Assembly: GCA_015062655.1 (NCBI GenBank)
Contig: SUUG01000008.1
Coordinates: forward strand, 62,001 to 126,000
Length of the DNA stretch: 64,000 nucleotides
Reading direction: 5' to 3'
Source: Coriobacteriaceae bacterium
GTDB taxonomy: Bacteria > Actinomycetota > Coriobacteriia > Coriobacteriales > Coriobacteriaceae
The notes under the pieces: generated by a model
The model's input: only the letters and a program-made list of their open reading frames with translations
Told to the model about the DNA's origin: nothing
The model's database searches: none
Translations under genes and position numbers: made by a program
Shown: piece after piece, positions 48,731 through 57,970 of the stretch
Layout of the letters: every line of letters begins with the position of its first letter
Numbering within the stretch: position 1 is the first letter of the stretch

Positions 48731-51700
48731 TCAGCCATCGTTGACGCGCTCGCGCAGATCGCGGTCGCGCTTGCGATGACGATGGACGAGGTATCCGGTG
48801 GAACCGAGGGCCGCGGCCATGAGGATGCCGCCGCCCACGCTGCCGAAGAGCAGGCGCGGGGTGTTCCTGATGTAGCCGAGCCAGTCACCGGCGACGACCA
48901 CGCCGTCATAGCGGGTGACCCGCCTGTTTCCCGCGCGGTCGATCGCGGTGAGCTCGTAGGTGTGCGGCCCGTCGTCAACGGGCAAGGCCACGGTTGGAGG
49001 CGATGCGGCCAGATCCTGCGGGCTCCATGTTCCGGACGGGTCGCCGTCGATGGCGAGATCCACCCGTTCGAGCTCCATGTTGTCATGGGCATCGAGCAGG
49101 GCGGTCTTATGGGGATCGAGATAGACCCCGTGAGGGCCGATCCCTATGAGGGCCGCCTCAGGAGCTGTCGTATCCACGGCGAATCCCACGTTGAAGGCGC
49201 GCTCGCGGGCAGCGTCCTTGCCAGGCATGCCGTTTTGCGAGAGGTTTCCCGCGCGATCCCGCGAGGTCAGCATGATGCGGTGGTAGCCGTCTTCGGCGAA
49301 GAGGCCTTTGGGGAAGTGGTATGACGTGGCGCTCCAAGCCCCGGCTGAGCCCTGGCTCACCTGAAAATCCCGCCCCGGAACGAGAGCGCTCACCCGCGTG
49401 TCGTGCGCCACCTCGACCCGGGTTGCCCCCACGTCGAGCCCGCTCACGTTCACCTCGACGATATCAACATCCCGAGGGGACGGGAGGAAGCGCCCGGATA
49501 CGTCGCTCTCCTCGGTGGGGAAGTAGTACGTCGATCCGAAGCGGTTCACCGAGAAGCGCACCGTCGCGTCCGAGCTGTTTCCGGCGAGGTCCTCGATATG
49601 CGCCCCGAGCGTGTAGACATCATCGTTCTCGAGGATATGGGGGAAGTCATCCCATGCAACCGTCAGGCCCGCCGCCTGGACCGTCTCCGAGGTCGGCAGG
49701 TGGATGGGCCCGCGCACGGAGCCCGTGAGCTCATATCTCGTGAAAAGCGCATCGAAGTTGGCGTCTCGGTAGATGATGGACGGCCGCACGCCGTCTGCAT
49801 AGGCGGCGTGCTCCCCGACACCGGCGATCTCGACCTCGGGGGCGGTCAGATCGATCACGAACTCCGGCTCCTCGAAGACCTCGCCCGCGTTTCCGGCGAG
49901 ATCGGTCACCGAGACCGTCATCCCGTAATGGAGCTCGGCGCCGAAGGAGACCGTCGTCGACCATTCCGCCCGCGGATCCGGGGTGCGCCATCCGGCGATA
50001 CCCGGAGCGGTCGCCGCCGCCCCCGCGGCATCGCGCGCCCACGGGGCCACATTCGCGAGGTCGGCGCTGAAGTTGCGCTCGCGCACCGTGATCTGGGCGG
50101 CTCGCGGCGCCTTGTAGTACTTCCCGTTGGCGACATCGTTGTTATCGAATGAGACGGTTACGAGCGGTGCCGTGGTGTCGATCACGAAGGCGTCTCGGTC
50201 GAAGGACGCCGAGCGGCCTGCCGGATCGACGATCCGAGCCGAGAGGGCCCAATCGGCATCTTGATCGAAGGAGACGGTGGCGACCCACGTCCGCCCATCC
50301 CCCGAGGGGTTCTCGAACCCGTCGGCCCTCACCTCCGATGAAGAGCCGTCCCGCTCCACCTCGGCGATCGAGCGGTGCTCGTCATAACGACGGATAAGAT
50401 CGAAATTGGACTCGACCACGGAGACGGTCGCCGTGCGGTTCTCCTTGTAGTAGATGCCGTTTGCGACATCGTTGTTGTCATAGGACACCTCGAGCTCGGG
50501 AGCCGCCAGATCCATGCAGATACCGACGGCGCCCCGGGGCAGATCGGTGCCCACGCGCTCTGAAAACGAGCCCGAATCGGCTGGGTTGCCCGCCTCATCC
50601 TCGACACCCACGTGCGTACCCGCGAATACGAGGCGCTCGGCATCGGTTGCCAAGGAGAACTCGAAGGCCCCCGCCGTCTTTGAGTCACCCGGGGAGAACG
50701 TGAGCTCGGGATGGGCGGTGCCCTCTGCGAAGAGCCGGCCCGTCGAGGCGCGCACGCCGGAGAGGTTGTCCTCCACCGCTATCGCCACCCGCTGCTCGTC
50801 CGTGGCGAAGATCCATCCCCACCGATGGGGCTCGACGCGGGCGAGCGTCAGGGCGCCAAAGCTCGGACCGGTGTAGTCGATGCCAAACGACGCGGACGCC
50901 GCGAGGGCGCCGCCGCCCGAGAACGGTCGATAGGTGAAGCCGAGCTCATACCCGCCTTCCTGGGGAAGCGCATCGGGGGCCCCTGAGGCAGGGGGCAAGG
51001 CATATGGCGCGACCCAGGTGTCCGTGCCGAGCTCGCGCTCAAACGCATCGAAGCCCAAGGCCGGGAGCGCGACGGCAGACGAGGACCCGGGCGGGCGCAT
51101 GGTCATGGCGGAACTGTCCTGCTGCCGCCCGCCCATGGCCCGGTACGCCGCGAACCACCGGTCCTCGACGGTCACGGACACATCGACCCTGCCCCGGTGG
51201 TAGCGCTTGTCCTTGGCCGCCGGCGTGCCGGGTGCGTCGGAGACCGCGATCGACACGGAGGGCACCGTGTCGTCGGTGTCAACGAGGATGCCGTCGTAAT
51301 CCCAGCTCCCAACGGAGCTCGCAGCCGTTGTTGAGGCACCCCCGTTGCCGGCTCTGTCGGGAAGGGTGAGATCAATATCCGAGATCGGGTAGACACCCTC
51401 CTCGACGAGGGGGATCTCGATCCAACCCGACCGATCGCGCGAAGGGATCAGGCTCAGATGGTCGACGGTGGCGGCATCGAGATCGAGCCACCGTCCCACG
51501 GCCGCTTTCAGCTGCTTTTCATCCACACCGGCGGTCCCATCTTCGTCTGCCGCCGCGACACGGGCCGGAGGGGCGCCCGCATCCCGGGGCTGCAGATCCT
51601 GGATGCGGAGCTTGAGGGTGCGCGGACCGCCCACCGCGAGCCTGCCGGGCCCCTCGAGGACCGCGATGTCGCGGGCAGGATCCGGCGGCGCCTCCACGCG

Positions 51701-53458
51701 GACGTCGGTCACCGTCGGCGGCGTCGTGTCGACGAGGAAGTCCGCCGCCGCGGGACGGCTGAGGTAGCTCCCCCTGAACGAGATGCGATACCGGCCGTCC
51801 CGAGCACCGCCATCGGGATCACGGGGAAGGCCGAGGGTTGCCTCAACACGGCCGGTTCGGGGGTTCTCGCTGAAAACGGGCTGGCTGGAGGAGTCTGCGA
51901 GCGCCTGCTCGCCCTCCCACGACGCGAAGGTCGCCTGAATAGCCCTCCTGAACGCCGGCGTGCGGCGGAAGAGGTCGAACCGCGCCCCCTTGCCCCAGAA
52001 CGTGACGGCAACGCCGTCATCGTGGTACGCCCTACCCGGCACAGCCCCCGCAGAGGAGGAGACCTCGATGCCGAAACCGGCGGACGCCGGGGAGCCGTCC
52101 TCGTCGTCGACGGTGATCCGGTCGAACGGGAGCTCGCCGGTGACGCGCTGAAGGCTCATCGGGGCGCTCTCGTTCCCAGCGCGGTCGCGCACCGTGATGC
52201 TCATCTCCGAGAGCAGATAGGTCCCCGGTTTCGATAGGGGGACCTTGATGATTCCGTTCTCCCCGATTTCAAGATCGCGCTCCGTGAACGTCTGGACCGC
52301 CCCGATCCCCGACCCATCCATCCTCGCGTGGCGGCGCACCGTGAGCCTGAACGCGCTCACGCCCGAGACGTCCGAACCGGGATGGGCCGGCCTGTCCTCA
52401 AGGGCGATCTCCATGGTGCGGGCCCCGCCGAAGAGCACGGCATAGCCGGGGTCGCCATCTGAGGCGCCCGCGATGGGCGCGACCTCGGCGTCTTGGTCAT
52501 AGCCCCCGAAGACCGAGGCGGATGCGGCCAGGGGCGCCGTGCGATCGATGATGACCTCGGCCGCGGCCTGGGACCCAAGGGGCGCGGCATCAGCCGGGGC
52601 GCCCGCGAGGATCGCCCCCTCGTAGAGGACGTCGATGCGGTGCCTCCCCTCCTCCTCCCACGTGAGAAGCGTATTCGTCCTGAACCCGTCTCTCCCCGCC
52701 GACGGAGCCGGGCCGAGCTCCGAGGGGTCGAGGACGAGCCTCCGACCGTCCACCGTGTACACGATGGGGTGGCCGGTGAACCACTCGTCTTCTCGGAGGC
52801 GCTCGAACAGCGGATCCGTCAGCTGAAGCCCCATGGAGGCCGAGGCGGAGCGTGTGCACAGGATGTCACCCGACCTCATCGGCTTCCCATCCAGCACAAC
52901 TGCGGCGGTGGGACGCACGGAATCCGCGGAATCGTCCACGAACATGAGCGAATCGATCCCCGCGCCCTTGAACGGCGCGGCCTTCGCCAAGGGATCCGAG
53001 ACCACCGGGGCTCCCCGCGCATCCCGAGCGGAGAGCCTCACCCGGCCGAGGTCGATCGTGCTCGACCCCGCCTCACGCAGCGAGAGCTTGAACGTGAGCA
53101 CCCCTCCCGCCACCTCGTCGGGACGTATGCTCGCGCGACCCAGCTCGAAACGGGCGCTCTCCGGTTGAAGGCCCGACCCCTCGCGCAGGGTGTAGACCAC
53201 CTTGATCCCCCTGTCTGAGACGGCGAGGCTCCCCTCATGCACCCAGGCGCCCTGCAGCGCGAACGGACTCCCGTCGGATGCCAGGACGGCGCTGACCGCG
53301 ATTCGAGGATCGCCAGCCTCCACCAGGGTGCCCGCGCCGGGCACGTCTCCCGCAGCGGAGGGCGCGCCCGCCTCGCGCGGCACCGGGAGCGCGCAGGCGA
53401 AAGCTGGGAGGGCGAGCGCCGCACCGAGGGCGATCGCGGGGATGATGCCTTTTCTCAT
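48731..53458 (-). CDS. Giant surface protein of repeated Ig-like domains in T7SS locus
   Basis: The start overlaps the upstream stop (ATGA), so it is coupled to the TM/T-x-L-L gene. Of 1575 residues, 1-24 form a signal peptide (IPAIALGAALALPAFACA). Then about ten to twelve beta-rich Ig-like modules follow, many with D-x-T-A-P (TTPPTVTDVRV; DTTAPLVTVSF). Two modules share D-N-N-D-V-A-N-G followed by Y-Y-K-E/A. A C-terminal membrane segment (~1538-1560, GGGILMAAALGSTGYLVH) and a basic tail follow. The extracellular part could reach ~40 nm. It has no counterpart among the usual EsaA/EssA/EssB and could replace one of them or serve as a surface platform. Confidence 0.8.
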   Translation of the reverse strand: MRKGIIPAIALGAALALPAFACALPVPREAGAPSAAGDVPGAGTLVEAGDPRIAVSAVLASDGSPFALQGAWVHEGSLAVSDRGIKVVYTLREGSGLQPESARFELGRASIRPDEVAGGVLTFKLSLREAGSSTIDLGRVRLSARDARGAPVVSDPLAKAAPFKGAGIDSLMFVDDSADSVRPTAAVVLDGKPMRSGDILCTRSASASMGLQLTDPLFERLREDEWFTGHPIVYTVDGRRLVLDPSELGPAPSAGRDGFRTNTLLTWEEEGRHRIDVLYEGAILAGAPADAAPLGSQAAAEVIIDRTAPLAASASVFGGYDQDAEVAPIAGASDGDPGYAVLFGGARTMEIALEDRPAHPGSDVSGVSAFRLTVRRHARMDGSGIGAVQTFTERDLEIGENGIIKVPLSKPGTYLLSEMSITVRDRAGNESAPMSLQRVTGELPFDRITVDDEDGSPASAGFGIEVSSSAGAVPGRAYHDDGVAVTFWGKGARFDLFRRTPAFRRAIQATFASWEGEQALADSSSQPVFSENPRTGRVEATLGLPRDPDGGARDGRYRISFRGSYLSRPAAADFLVDTTPPTVTDVRVEAPPDPARDIAVLEGPGRLAVGGPRTLKLRIQDLQPRDAGAPPARVAAADEDGTAGVDEKQLKAAVGRWLDLDAATVDHLSLIPSRDRSGWIEIPLVEEGVYPISDIDLTLPDRAGNGGASTTAASSVGSWDYDGILVDTDDTVPSVSIAVSDAPGTPAAKDKRYHRGRVDVSVTVEDRWFAAYRAMGGRQQDSSAMTMRPPGSSSAVALPALGFDAFERELGTDTWVAPYALPPASGAPDALPQEGGYELGFTYRPFSGGGALAASASFGIDYTGPSFGALTLARVEPHRWGWIFATDEQRVAIAVEDNLSGVRASTGRLFAEGTAHPELTFSPGDSKTAGAFEFSLATDAERLVFAGTHVGVEDEAGNPADSGSFSERVGTDLPRGAVGICMDLAAPELEVSYDNNDVANGIYYKENRTATVSVVESNFDLIRRYDEHRSIAEVERDGSSSEVRADGFENPSGDGRTWVATVSFDQDADWALSARIVDPAGRSASFDRDAFVIDTTAPLVTVSFDNNDVANGKYYKAPRAAQITVRERNFSADLANVAPWARDAAGAAATAPGIAGWRTPDPRAEWSTTVSFGAELHYGMTVSVTDLAGNAGEVFEEPEFVIDLTAPEVEIAGVGEHAAYADGVRPSIIYRDANFDALFTRYELTGSVRGPIHLPTSETVQAAGLTVAWDDFPHILENDDVYTLGAHIEDLAGNSSDATVRFSVNRFGSTYYFPTEESDVSGRFLPSPRDVDIVEVNVSGLDVGATRVEVAHDTRVSALVPGRDFQVSQGSAGAWSATSYHFPKGLFAEDGYHRIMLTSRDRAGNLSQNGMPGKDAARERAFNVGFAVDTTAPEAALIGIGPHGVYLDPHKTALLDAHDNMELERVDLAIDGDPSGTWSPQDLAASPPTVALPVDDGPHTYELTAIDRAGNRRVTRYDGVVVAGDWLGYIRNTPRLLFGSVGGGILMAAALGSTGYLVHRHRKRDRDLRERVNDG

Positions 53459-54021
53459 GACCGATCCTCCTCGCGCTCAAGCAGACCGGTTCCCGACTCG
53501 GGGCGTGCATCGGTCGCAGACCGGGGCGCCCCGCCTCCACCGAGCAGGGTGGTGAGCGATTCGGATGCGGGCGCCTCGGCGGCTTCGCCTCCTGAAAGCA
53601 GGGATGTCCCCTCCTCCGAGAAAACCGATGCGACACCGCCCAGGAGGCTCGTCCCCATCTCGGATGCGGAGGGCTCCCCCTCGCTTGGCATCAGCGAGGT
53701 GAATCCCTCTGACGGAGCATCCCCAACAAGGGAGGGGGATGGGGCTGGCTCATCCCGCTCCCCCCTCCGCAAGCGCATGGGCCCGTCCTCGGCGGCGGGG
53801 CCGCGGCGCCCCTCGAGGCTCCCCCATCCCGACGCGGATACCAGGTCGCGCCCCGAGCGGAGGCCCTCGATGGTGCGGCGCGCGGCCGCACCCGTGAGCT
53901 CATCGCGCACCTCGCGGATCCGGTGCGTCGCGCCATACACCGCGGTGGCCAGCGCGCACACCGCCGCCAAGCTGTAACCCGCCACCGCCATGATGCCAAA
54001 GACCTCGGAATCCATCGTCAT
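53455..54021 (-). CDS. Single-TM protein with five T-x-L-L type repeats, candidate FHA ligand
   Basis: ATG 54021 overlaps the kinase stop (TGATG) with GGAGG just upstream; GTG 54024 is possible. Of 188 residues, ~8-30 form a membrane segment (IMAVAGYSLAAVCALATAVY). A basic stretch follows, then an acidic/Ser-rich tail with repeats F-T-S-L-M, G-T-S-L-L-G-G, G-T-S-L-L-S-G-G, L-T-T-L-L-G-G-G-G and G-T-G-L-L at ~15-20 residue intervals, each preceded by Glu/Ser. Such Thr-L-L motifs beside a Ser/Thr kinase and FHA proteins are likely phospho-targets and FHA docking sites. Confidence 0.7.
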   Translation of the reverse strand: MTMDSEVFGIMAVAGYSLAAVCALATAVYGATHRIREVRDELTGAAARRTIEGLRSGRDLVSASGWGSLEGRRGPAAEDGPMRLRRGERDEPAPSPSLVGDAPSEGFTSLMPSEGEPSASEMGTSLLGGVASVFSEEGTSLLSGGEAAEAPASESLTTLLGGGGAPRSATDARPESGTGLLEREEDRS

Positions 54022-55724
54022 CACGCCTCCACATCCACATACGCATCGACAACGGCCTGGCGCGCCGTGGCGACGAGCCCCAGCGCGCGATCCTTCTCGG
54101 CATCGAGCTCGCTTGTGGTGGTGTGGGTCCCCGCAACCAGCCCCTCGGCGCCGTCGAGCAGGCCGGTCAGGGATTCCCGGTTCACGCCGTCCGCCCGGAA
54201 CTTCCGCGGATACGTTATGAGCGCATCGAGGGCGAGGTTCGCGGCCTCCAACCGCACAACCTCGTTGCCCTCGCTGTCGAGGGCGTCGATGAGGTGGGAC
54301 AGCTGATCGAGATACGGTTTGTAGAGCCCCTCATCCGATCCCTCGTTGATGAGGGGGACGATGGTGGTGTTGAAGCCTGCGATCTCGGCATATGCGCTCG
54401 CGAGGGCGTGCTGCTCGAACGATTCGTCCTCCGACGCGTCGCGCATCCACTGCGCGGCCGCCCGGATCCTCTCAGACCGAGGACCGCGGTCGGCGGGGGC
54501 ATCTGATGCGGCGTACCCGTACCAGTAGAGCTTTCCGATGCTGAACGCGAGGCCGGCGTAGGAGCCCGATGACCGCAGCTCCGATAGATGGGGCAAGACG
54601 GCCTCGCGAAGCGTCCTCTCCTCGGATCGGGTGAAAAGCTGGTCGGAGCGGTAGAGGGAGGCCAGGCCCTCATAGGGGGAGACATCCGCCGGTCTGATCC
54701 CGGCCGCGCGCACATAGGCTTGCACCGACTCGTTGGCATCGGTGCTTTGCCGGGCGATCTGCATCCAGTGGTCGAAACTCGAATCGAGCGCCAGCCGATG
54801 GCCCACGGTGCCCGTGAGCCCCACGCCAAGCAGCAGAAGCGTCGCCGCCACACCAAGCCGAAAGCGGTTCCACACGCGTAAGAGCCCGGAGCGGCGCCCC
54901 TCGTCCTCTTCACGGTAGCGCGCGAGCGCATACGCCATCTCGGCGCAATCCTGATAGCGCTCCTCGGGATCGGCTTGGGTGGCCTTGGAGATCACGCGCT
55001 CCAATGCGGGGGAGAGCCCGTCGTTCACCTGGCGCAGCGGGAGGATCTGATAGGGCGGCTCCGCGGGGTTCCTCCCCGTGAGCAGCGTGTAGAGGGTGGC
55101 GCCGAGGGCGTACACGTCCGTGCGGGCATCCGTCTGCCCGGTGCCGCCGTACTGCTCGGGAGGAGCGAACCCCCTGGTGCCGAGCTGCACCGTGTCGCCG
55201 ATCGCCGGGGTTGACGAACCCGTCCCGTCTCGATACTCCCGTGCGATGCCGAAGTCAATGATCTGGACCGCGCCGTTGGGCTTGAGCATCACGTTCGACG
55301 GCTTCATATCGCGGTATATGACCGGAGGGGTGCGTTGGTGGAGATATGAAAGCGCGCTGCAGAGCTGGAGACCCCACGCGACCGCACGGGACTCCGGCTG
55401 CGGTCCCTCTGCGGCGAGAACCGCCTCGAGCGACCGGCCCTCGATGTAATCCATGATGACGTAGAGGGAGCCGTCCTCCTCCACCAGGTCGACGATGCGC
55501 GGAATGGCCGGGTGGTCGAACCGCTTGATCATGTTCGCCTCCGTCACGATGCTCCGCACGATCAGCTCGCGCTGATCCGGATCGGAAACGTCTTTGATCC
55601 TCTTCGCGGCCCACTGCTTGTTGAGCACCTGGTCGAGGGCGAGGTACACCGTGGACATCCCGCCGTGGCCAATGACGGTCAGCAATAAGTAACGTCCTCC
55701 GATAACGGTGGGATGCTCGTCCAT
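54021..55724 (-). CDS. Membrane Ser/Thr protein kinase (PknB-type) heading the T7SS operon
   Basis: AGGGGAG precedes the ATG. Of 567 residues, ~10-265 form the kinase domain: G-H-G-G-M-S-T-V-Y-L-A loop, K41 (A-A-K-R-I-K), D-Y-I-E-G hinge, catalytic Y-R-D-M-K-P-S-N (HRD variant YRD), D-F-G-I-A-R, and activation loop with several Thr/Ser (YRDGTGSSTPAIGDTVQLGT). A membrane segment (FRLGVAATLLLLGVGLTGT) lies at ~287-310, then ~250 residues outside without PASTA repeats. First gene of the long minus-strand operon. It should phosphorylate the neighbouring TM protein. Confidence 0.9.
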   Translation of the reverse strand: MDEHPTVIGGRYLLLTVIGHGGMSTVYLALDQVLNKQWAAKRIKDVSDPDQRELIVRSIVTEANMIKRFDHPAIPRIVDLVEEDGSLYVIMDYIEGRSLEAVLAAEGPQPESRAVAWGLQLCSALSYLHQRTPPVIYRDMKPSNVMLKPNGAVQIIDFGIAREYRDGTGSSTPAIGDTVQLGTRGFAPPEQYGGTGQTDARTDVYALGATLYTLLTGRNPAEPPYQILPLRQVNDGLSPALERVISKATQADPEERYQDCAEMAYALARYREEDEGRRSGLLRVWNRFRLGVAATLLLLGVGLTGTVGHRLALDSSFDHWMQIARQSTDANESVQAYVRAAGIRPADVSPYEGLASLYRSDQLFTRSEERTLREAVLPHLSELRSSGSYAGLAFSIGKLYWYGYAASDAPADRGPRSERIRAAAQWMRDASEDESFEQHALASAYAEIAGFNTTIVPLINEGSDEGLYKPYLDQLSHLIDALDSEGNEVVRLEAANLALDALITYPRKFRADGVNRESLTGLLDGAEGLVAGTHTTTSELDAEKDRALGLVATARQAVVDAYVDVEA

Positions 55725-55771
55725 TGGATCTCCCCTCTACCGCAAGCACGTATTTTATTAAATAGTATTTT

Positions 55772-55777
55772 ATTATA
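55772..55777 (-). promoter_or_regulatory. Candidate -10 box of the T7SS core operon
   Basis: The minus strand reads TATAAT 48 bases before the kinase ATG, in a run of A/T (55748-55780). The -35 is not evident. Nearby bases form an AT dyad (tattttatta) that could bind a regulator. Confidence 0.4.
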
Positions 55778-56070
55778 TGTATCAGCGTAAGGAGAAATCG
55801 GCGCACTGTACTGTTTTAATCTGTAAACGGTAGAAGGATAAACGGATGCTCACGTTTCCGGTTTAGTGATTAGATGCTTGATATAGTTTCACTTTCATAT
55901 TTTCCACACAGTTAGATGACATACCAAAGTCGCCCGTCATGCAAATAACCACTCGGTACAGGGGTCGCTTCAAGGTCTGGCAGCGGAGTGGCGCACTTGC
56001 CAAAGGTGGCGTCAAAAGAGGCGCGGAGCCCGTTCCGCCGCGGCCCCGCACCCGGACGGCCCCGGGGCGC

Positions 56071-56101
56071 AAAAAAACGCCGACCCCGAAGGGCCGGCGT
56101 C
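56071..56101 (-). terminator. tRNA-Gly terminator
   Basis: On the minus strand acgccggccc, loop ttc, then ggggtcggcgt and seven T. This is a textbook intrinsic terminator ~10 bases after the tRNA. Confidence 0.9.
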
Positions 56102-56110
56102 TGCTCTCAC

Positions 56111-56185
56111 TGGAGCGGGTGACGGGACTCGAACCCGCGCATATCAGCTTGGGAAGCTGATGCCTTACCACTTGGCGACACCCGC
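56111..56185 (-). tRNA. tRNA-Gly(CCC)
   Basis: The acceptor stem gcgggtg / cacccgc is perfect. The D-loop contains aagtggtaaggc, the anticodon stem-loop is cagcttcccaagctg with anticodon CCC, and the T-arm is gcgggttcgagtcccgt. The 3' CCA is encoded. It has its own promoter (56220-56248) and terminator. Confidence 0.97.
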
Positions 56186-56682
56186 ATGTGTCTTCGCCGG
56201 AAGAACCGACGTGGGATGTAGTATACCGTGCCCGTTTTCACAGGACAAGGCATCGGGGCGAAAACAACTGCGAGGGACTGCGGACGTTTTCCTGTACATC
56301 CTACACCGCGTAGCCCATCGCCGCTCGGTGCTCGTCCGGGGTCGTCCGCCCCGGCCCCTGCGAGGCCCTGCCCGAGCGGTACCACTCCATCTAATGCACC
56401 ATTGTCGCGACTCACATGATGAGCGTCGGCGCCGAGAGCGGGGAGCGCGAGACTCCGGAAAGGTTCGCACGCCCCCGCATCCCCCCCTCCTCCACCGGCT
56501 GGGAAGTAGAATCTTCCGGCTCTGTTCCCAAACCGTCAGACACCTCGAAGCTCCGTGGATTCCATTCGACCACAGAAAGGACCGCGAGACCATCCTCTTC
56601 GGCAGGGTTTCGATGTTATCGCGGGGCGGCTTGCACTCGCAATCGTCATATGGGCCGGGGCAGCGTCATCGGACTTCTCGCG
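56186..56682. other. 497-bp gene-free region upstream of the tRNA
   Basis: It contains the tRNA-Gly promoter near its left end. The rest to 56682 shows no gene, ribosome site or repeat that I can support, and no clear terminator for the membrane gene that ends at 56683. Confidence 0.6.
56220..56248 (-). promoter_or_regulatory. Promoter of tRNA-Gly
   Basis: Minus strand -35 TTGTCC (56248-56243), 17-base spacer, -10 TATACT (56225-56220). The -10 lies about 34 bases before the tRNA 5' end. Confidence 0.75.
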
Positions 56683-57927
56683 TCATCCCTCGTTGGGCGC
56701 GCCGGCCTGCTCGGTCTCTACGTTTTCTGCCGCGCCCTTTTCCCCATCAGCTGGCGCCTCCTCACCTGTGGCTGATTCCTCCTCAATCGTGTAGCCGTTT
56801 TTTAGGTCAACCAGACAGTACCCGCCTGGCGCACCGTCGCTTTCCGCTTTCGCACCTTCCTCTCCCTTGGCCCCGACATTCCCGTCCGCACCTTCAACAT
56901 CAACGGACGCATCGGAAGGCCCAGCATTAGTTTCGTCCCCCTCGGTCTGCTCCGGTTCAGTTTTGATCTGGTCGTTCTGTTCGGTATCGGCCACGCTTAA
57001 TACCGCACCGCCCCCTCCAAAGACATCGAGCAACTTGTAGACCGTACCTTTAGAGTCGATTGCAACCTTCGGATTCAACGACCAGGAGAAAAAGGATGCA
57101 GATCCAACCAGCACCGCCGCCACAAGCACCACTGCGACCCTTCCCAATATCGGGAGTTCGCACAGTCTTGTCTGGGCATCAGAAATAAGCTTTGTATAGC
57201 CGATGGTCTGATTGTCATCAATTATTACTTTGAGCAAAAAATAACCCGCCATAAACAAGAGCACGGCCAGCGCAACGACAAGGCTCGCATGGATTCCATT
57301 CAAACTAAGGCTTCTCAATATGACAATCGCGATGGGAACCGCCCAGAGCCATTCGACAGTCGCCACCTCAAATAGCGCCAACCGAAGAAAGGGGCGAATC
57401 CAGCTATCTCCCGAGTAGAGCCAACCTACCCACTTCCAAATTATTCTCATGCATGCGACAAGAGGCCAGAAAAGCGGCGCCACCATGAGGGCAAACCCGA
57501 TCAGCGGCACGACCTGGCCGATGAAACCATTTGCCTGCCCGAGCTGCATAAGTAAAAGGTAGACAATAAACGCCGAAACTATGAACAAAGCGGCAAACAG
57601 CAATAATGCGAGGGATGCGGCATTTGACTTGGCTAACTTATTTGTGCACCTTGAATTAAGATCTCGATATGACTCAATCAAGTCCGGAAGAAGAATTGGA
57701 ACGAGAAGTATGAAGGGGAGACTCTGAAGAAGTCCTTCGACGAAGTCCCAGGGTCCCGCGCTGATCAGAGAGATGGGATATCCCGTCTGCAAGGCAATGA
57801 AAAGATGCCGGGAATACGAGGCCGCAATCGCCGCCGCTGCGAATAACGAGAGCTTCTCGGCAAACGACAATGAGCCGTTTCTCCTCTGCCAGCTTTCCTC
57901 ACGCTCGGATTTCTTTTCCTCAGGCAC
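56683..57927 (-). CDS. Multi-TM membrane protein of unknown function with acidic C-terminus
   Basis: GTG 57927 is chosen for its GAAGGGAG site; the longer frame is poor. Of 414 residues, there are seven or eight membrane segments between ~15 and 300 (LPFILLVPILLPDL; ALLLFAALFIVSAFIVYLLL; GRVAVVLVAAVLVGSASFF). A C-terminal domain follows with K-G-T-V-Y-K-L-L-D-V-F-G-G-G-G, a low-complexity E/D/G/A stretch and G-G-Y-C-L-V-D-L-K-N-G-Y-T-I-E-E. No transport signature is visible. Base composition is lower in GC than in the T7SS genes. Confidence 0.65.
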   Translation of the reverse strand: MPEEKKSEREESWQRRNGSLSFAEKLSLFAAAAIAASYSRHLFIALQTGYPISLISAGPWDFVEGLLQSLPFILLVPILLPDLIESYRDLNSRCTNKLAKSNAASLALLLFAALFIVSAFIVYLLLMQLGQANGFIGQVVPLIGFALMVAPLFWPLVACMRIIWKWVGWLYSGDSWIRPFLRLALFEVATVEWLWAVPIAIVILRSLSLNGIHASLVVALAVLLFMAGYFLLKVIIDDNQTIGYTKLISDAQTRLCELPILGRVAVVLVAAVLVGSASFFSWSLNPKVAIDSKGTVYKLLDVFGGGGAVLSVADTEQNDQIKTEPEQTEGDETNAGPSDASVDVEGADGNVGAKGEEGAKAESDGAPGGYCLVDLKNGYTIEEESATGEEAPADGEKGAAENVETEQAGAPNEG

Positions 57928-57970
57928 AGTCGAACTCCCTTCATATGGTTGACGTTCGAGACCATTCTGC

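Larger units (their letters stand above)
55725..56110. other. T7SS promoter region and tRNA terminator, gene-free
   Basis: This region is AT-rich from 55740 to 55930, in clear contrast with the flanking GC-rich genes, and contains the probable kinase operon promoter. The tRNA-Gly terminator is at 56071-56101. Nothing else is recognised. Confidence 0.6.
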
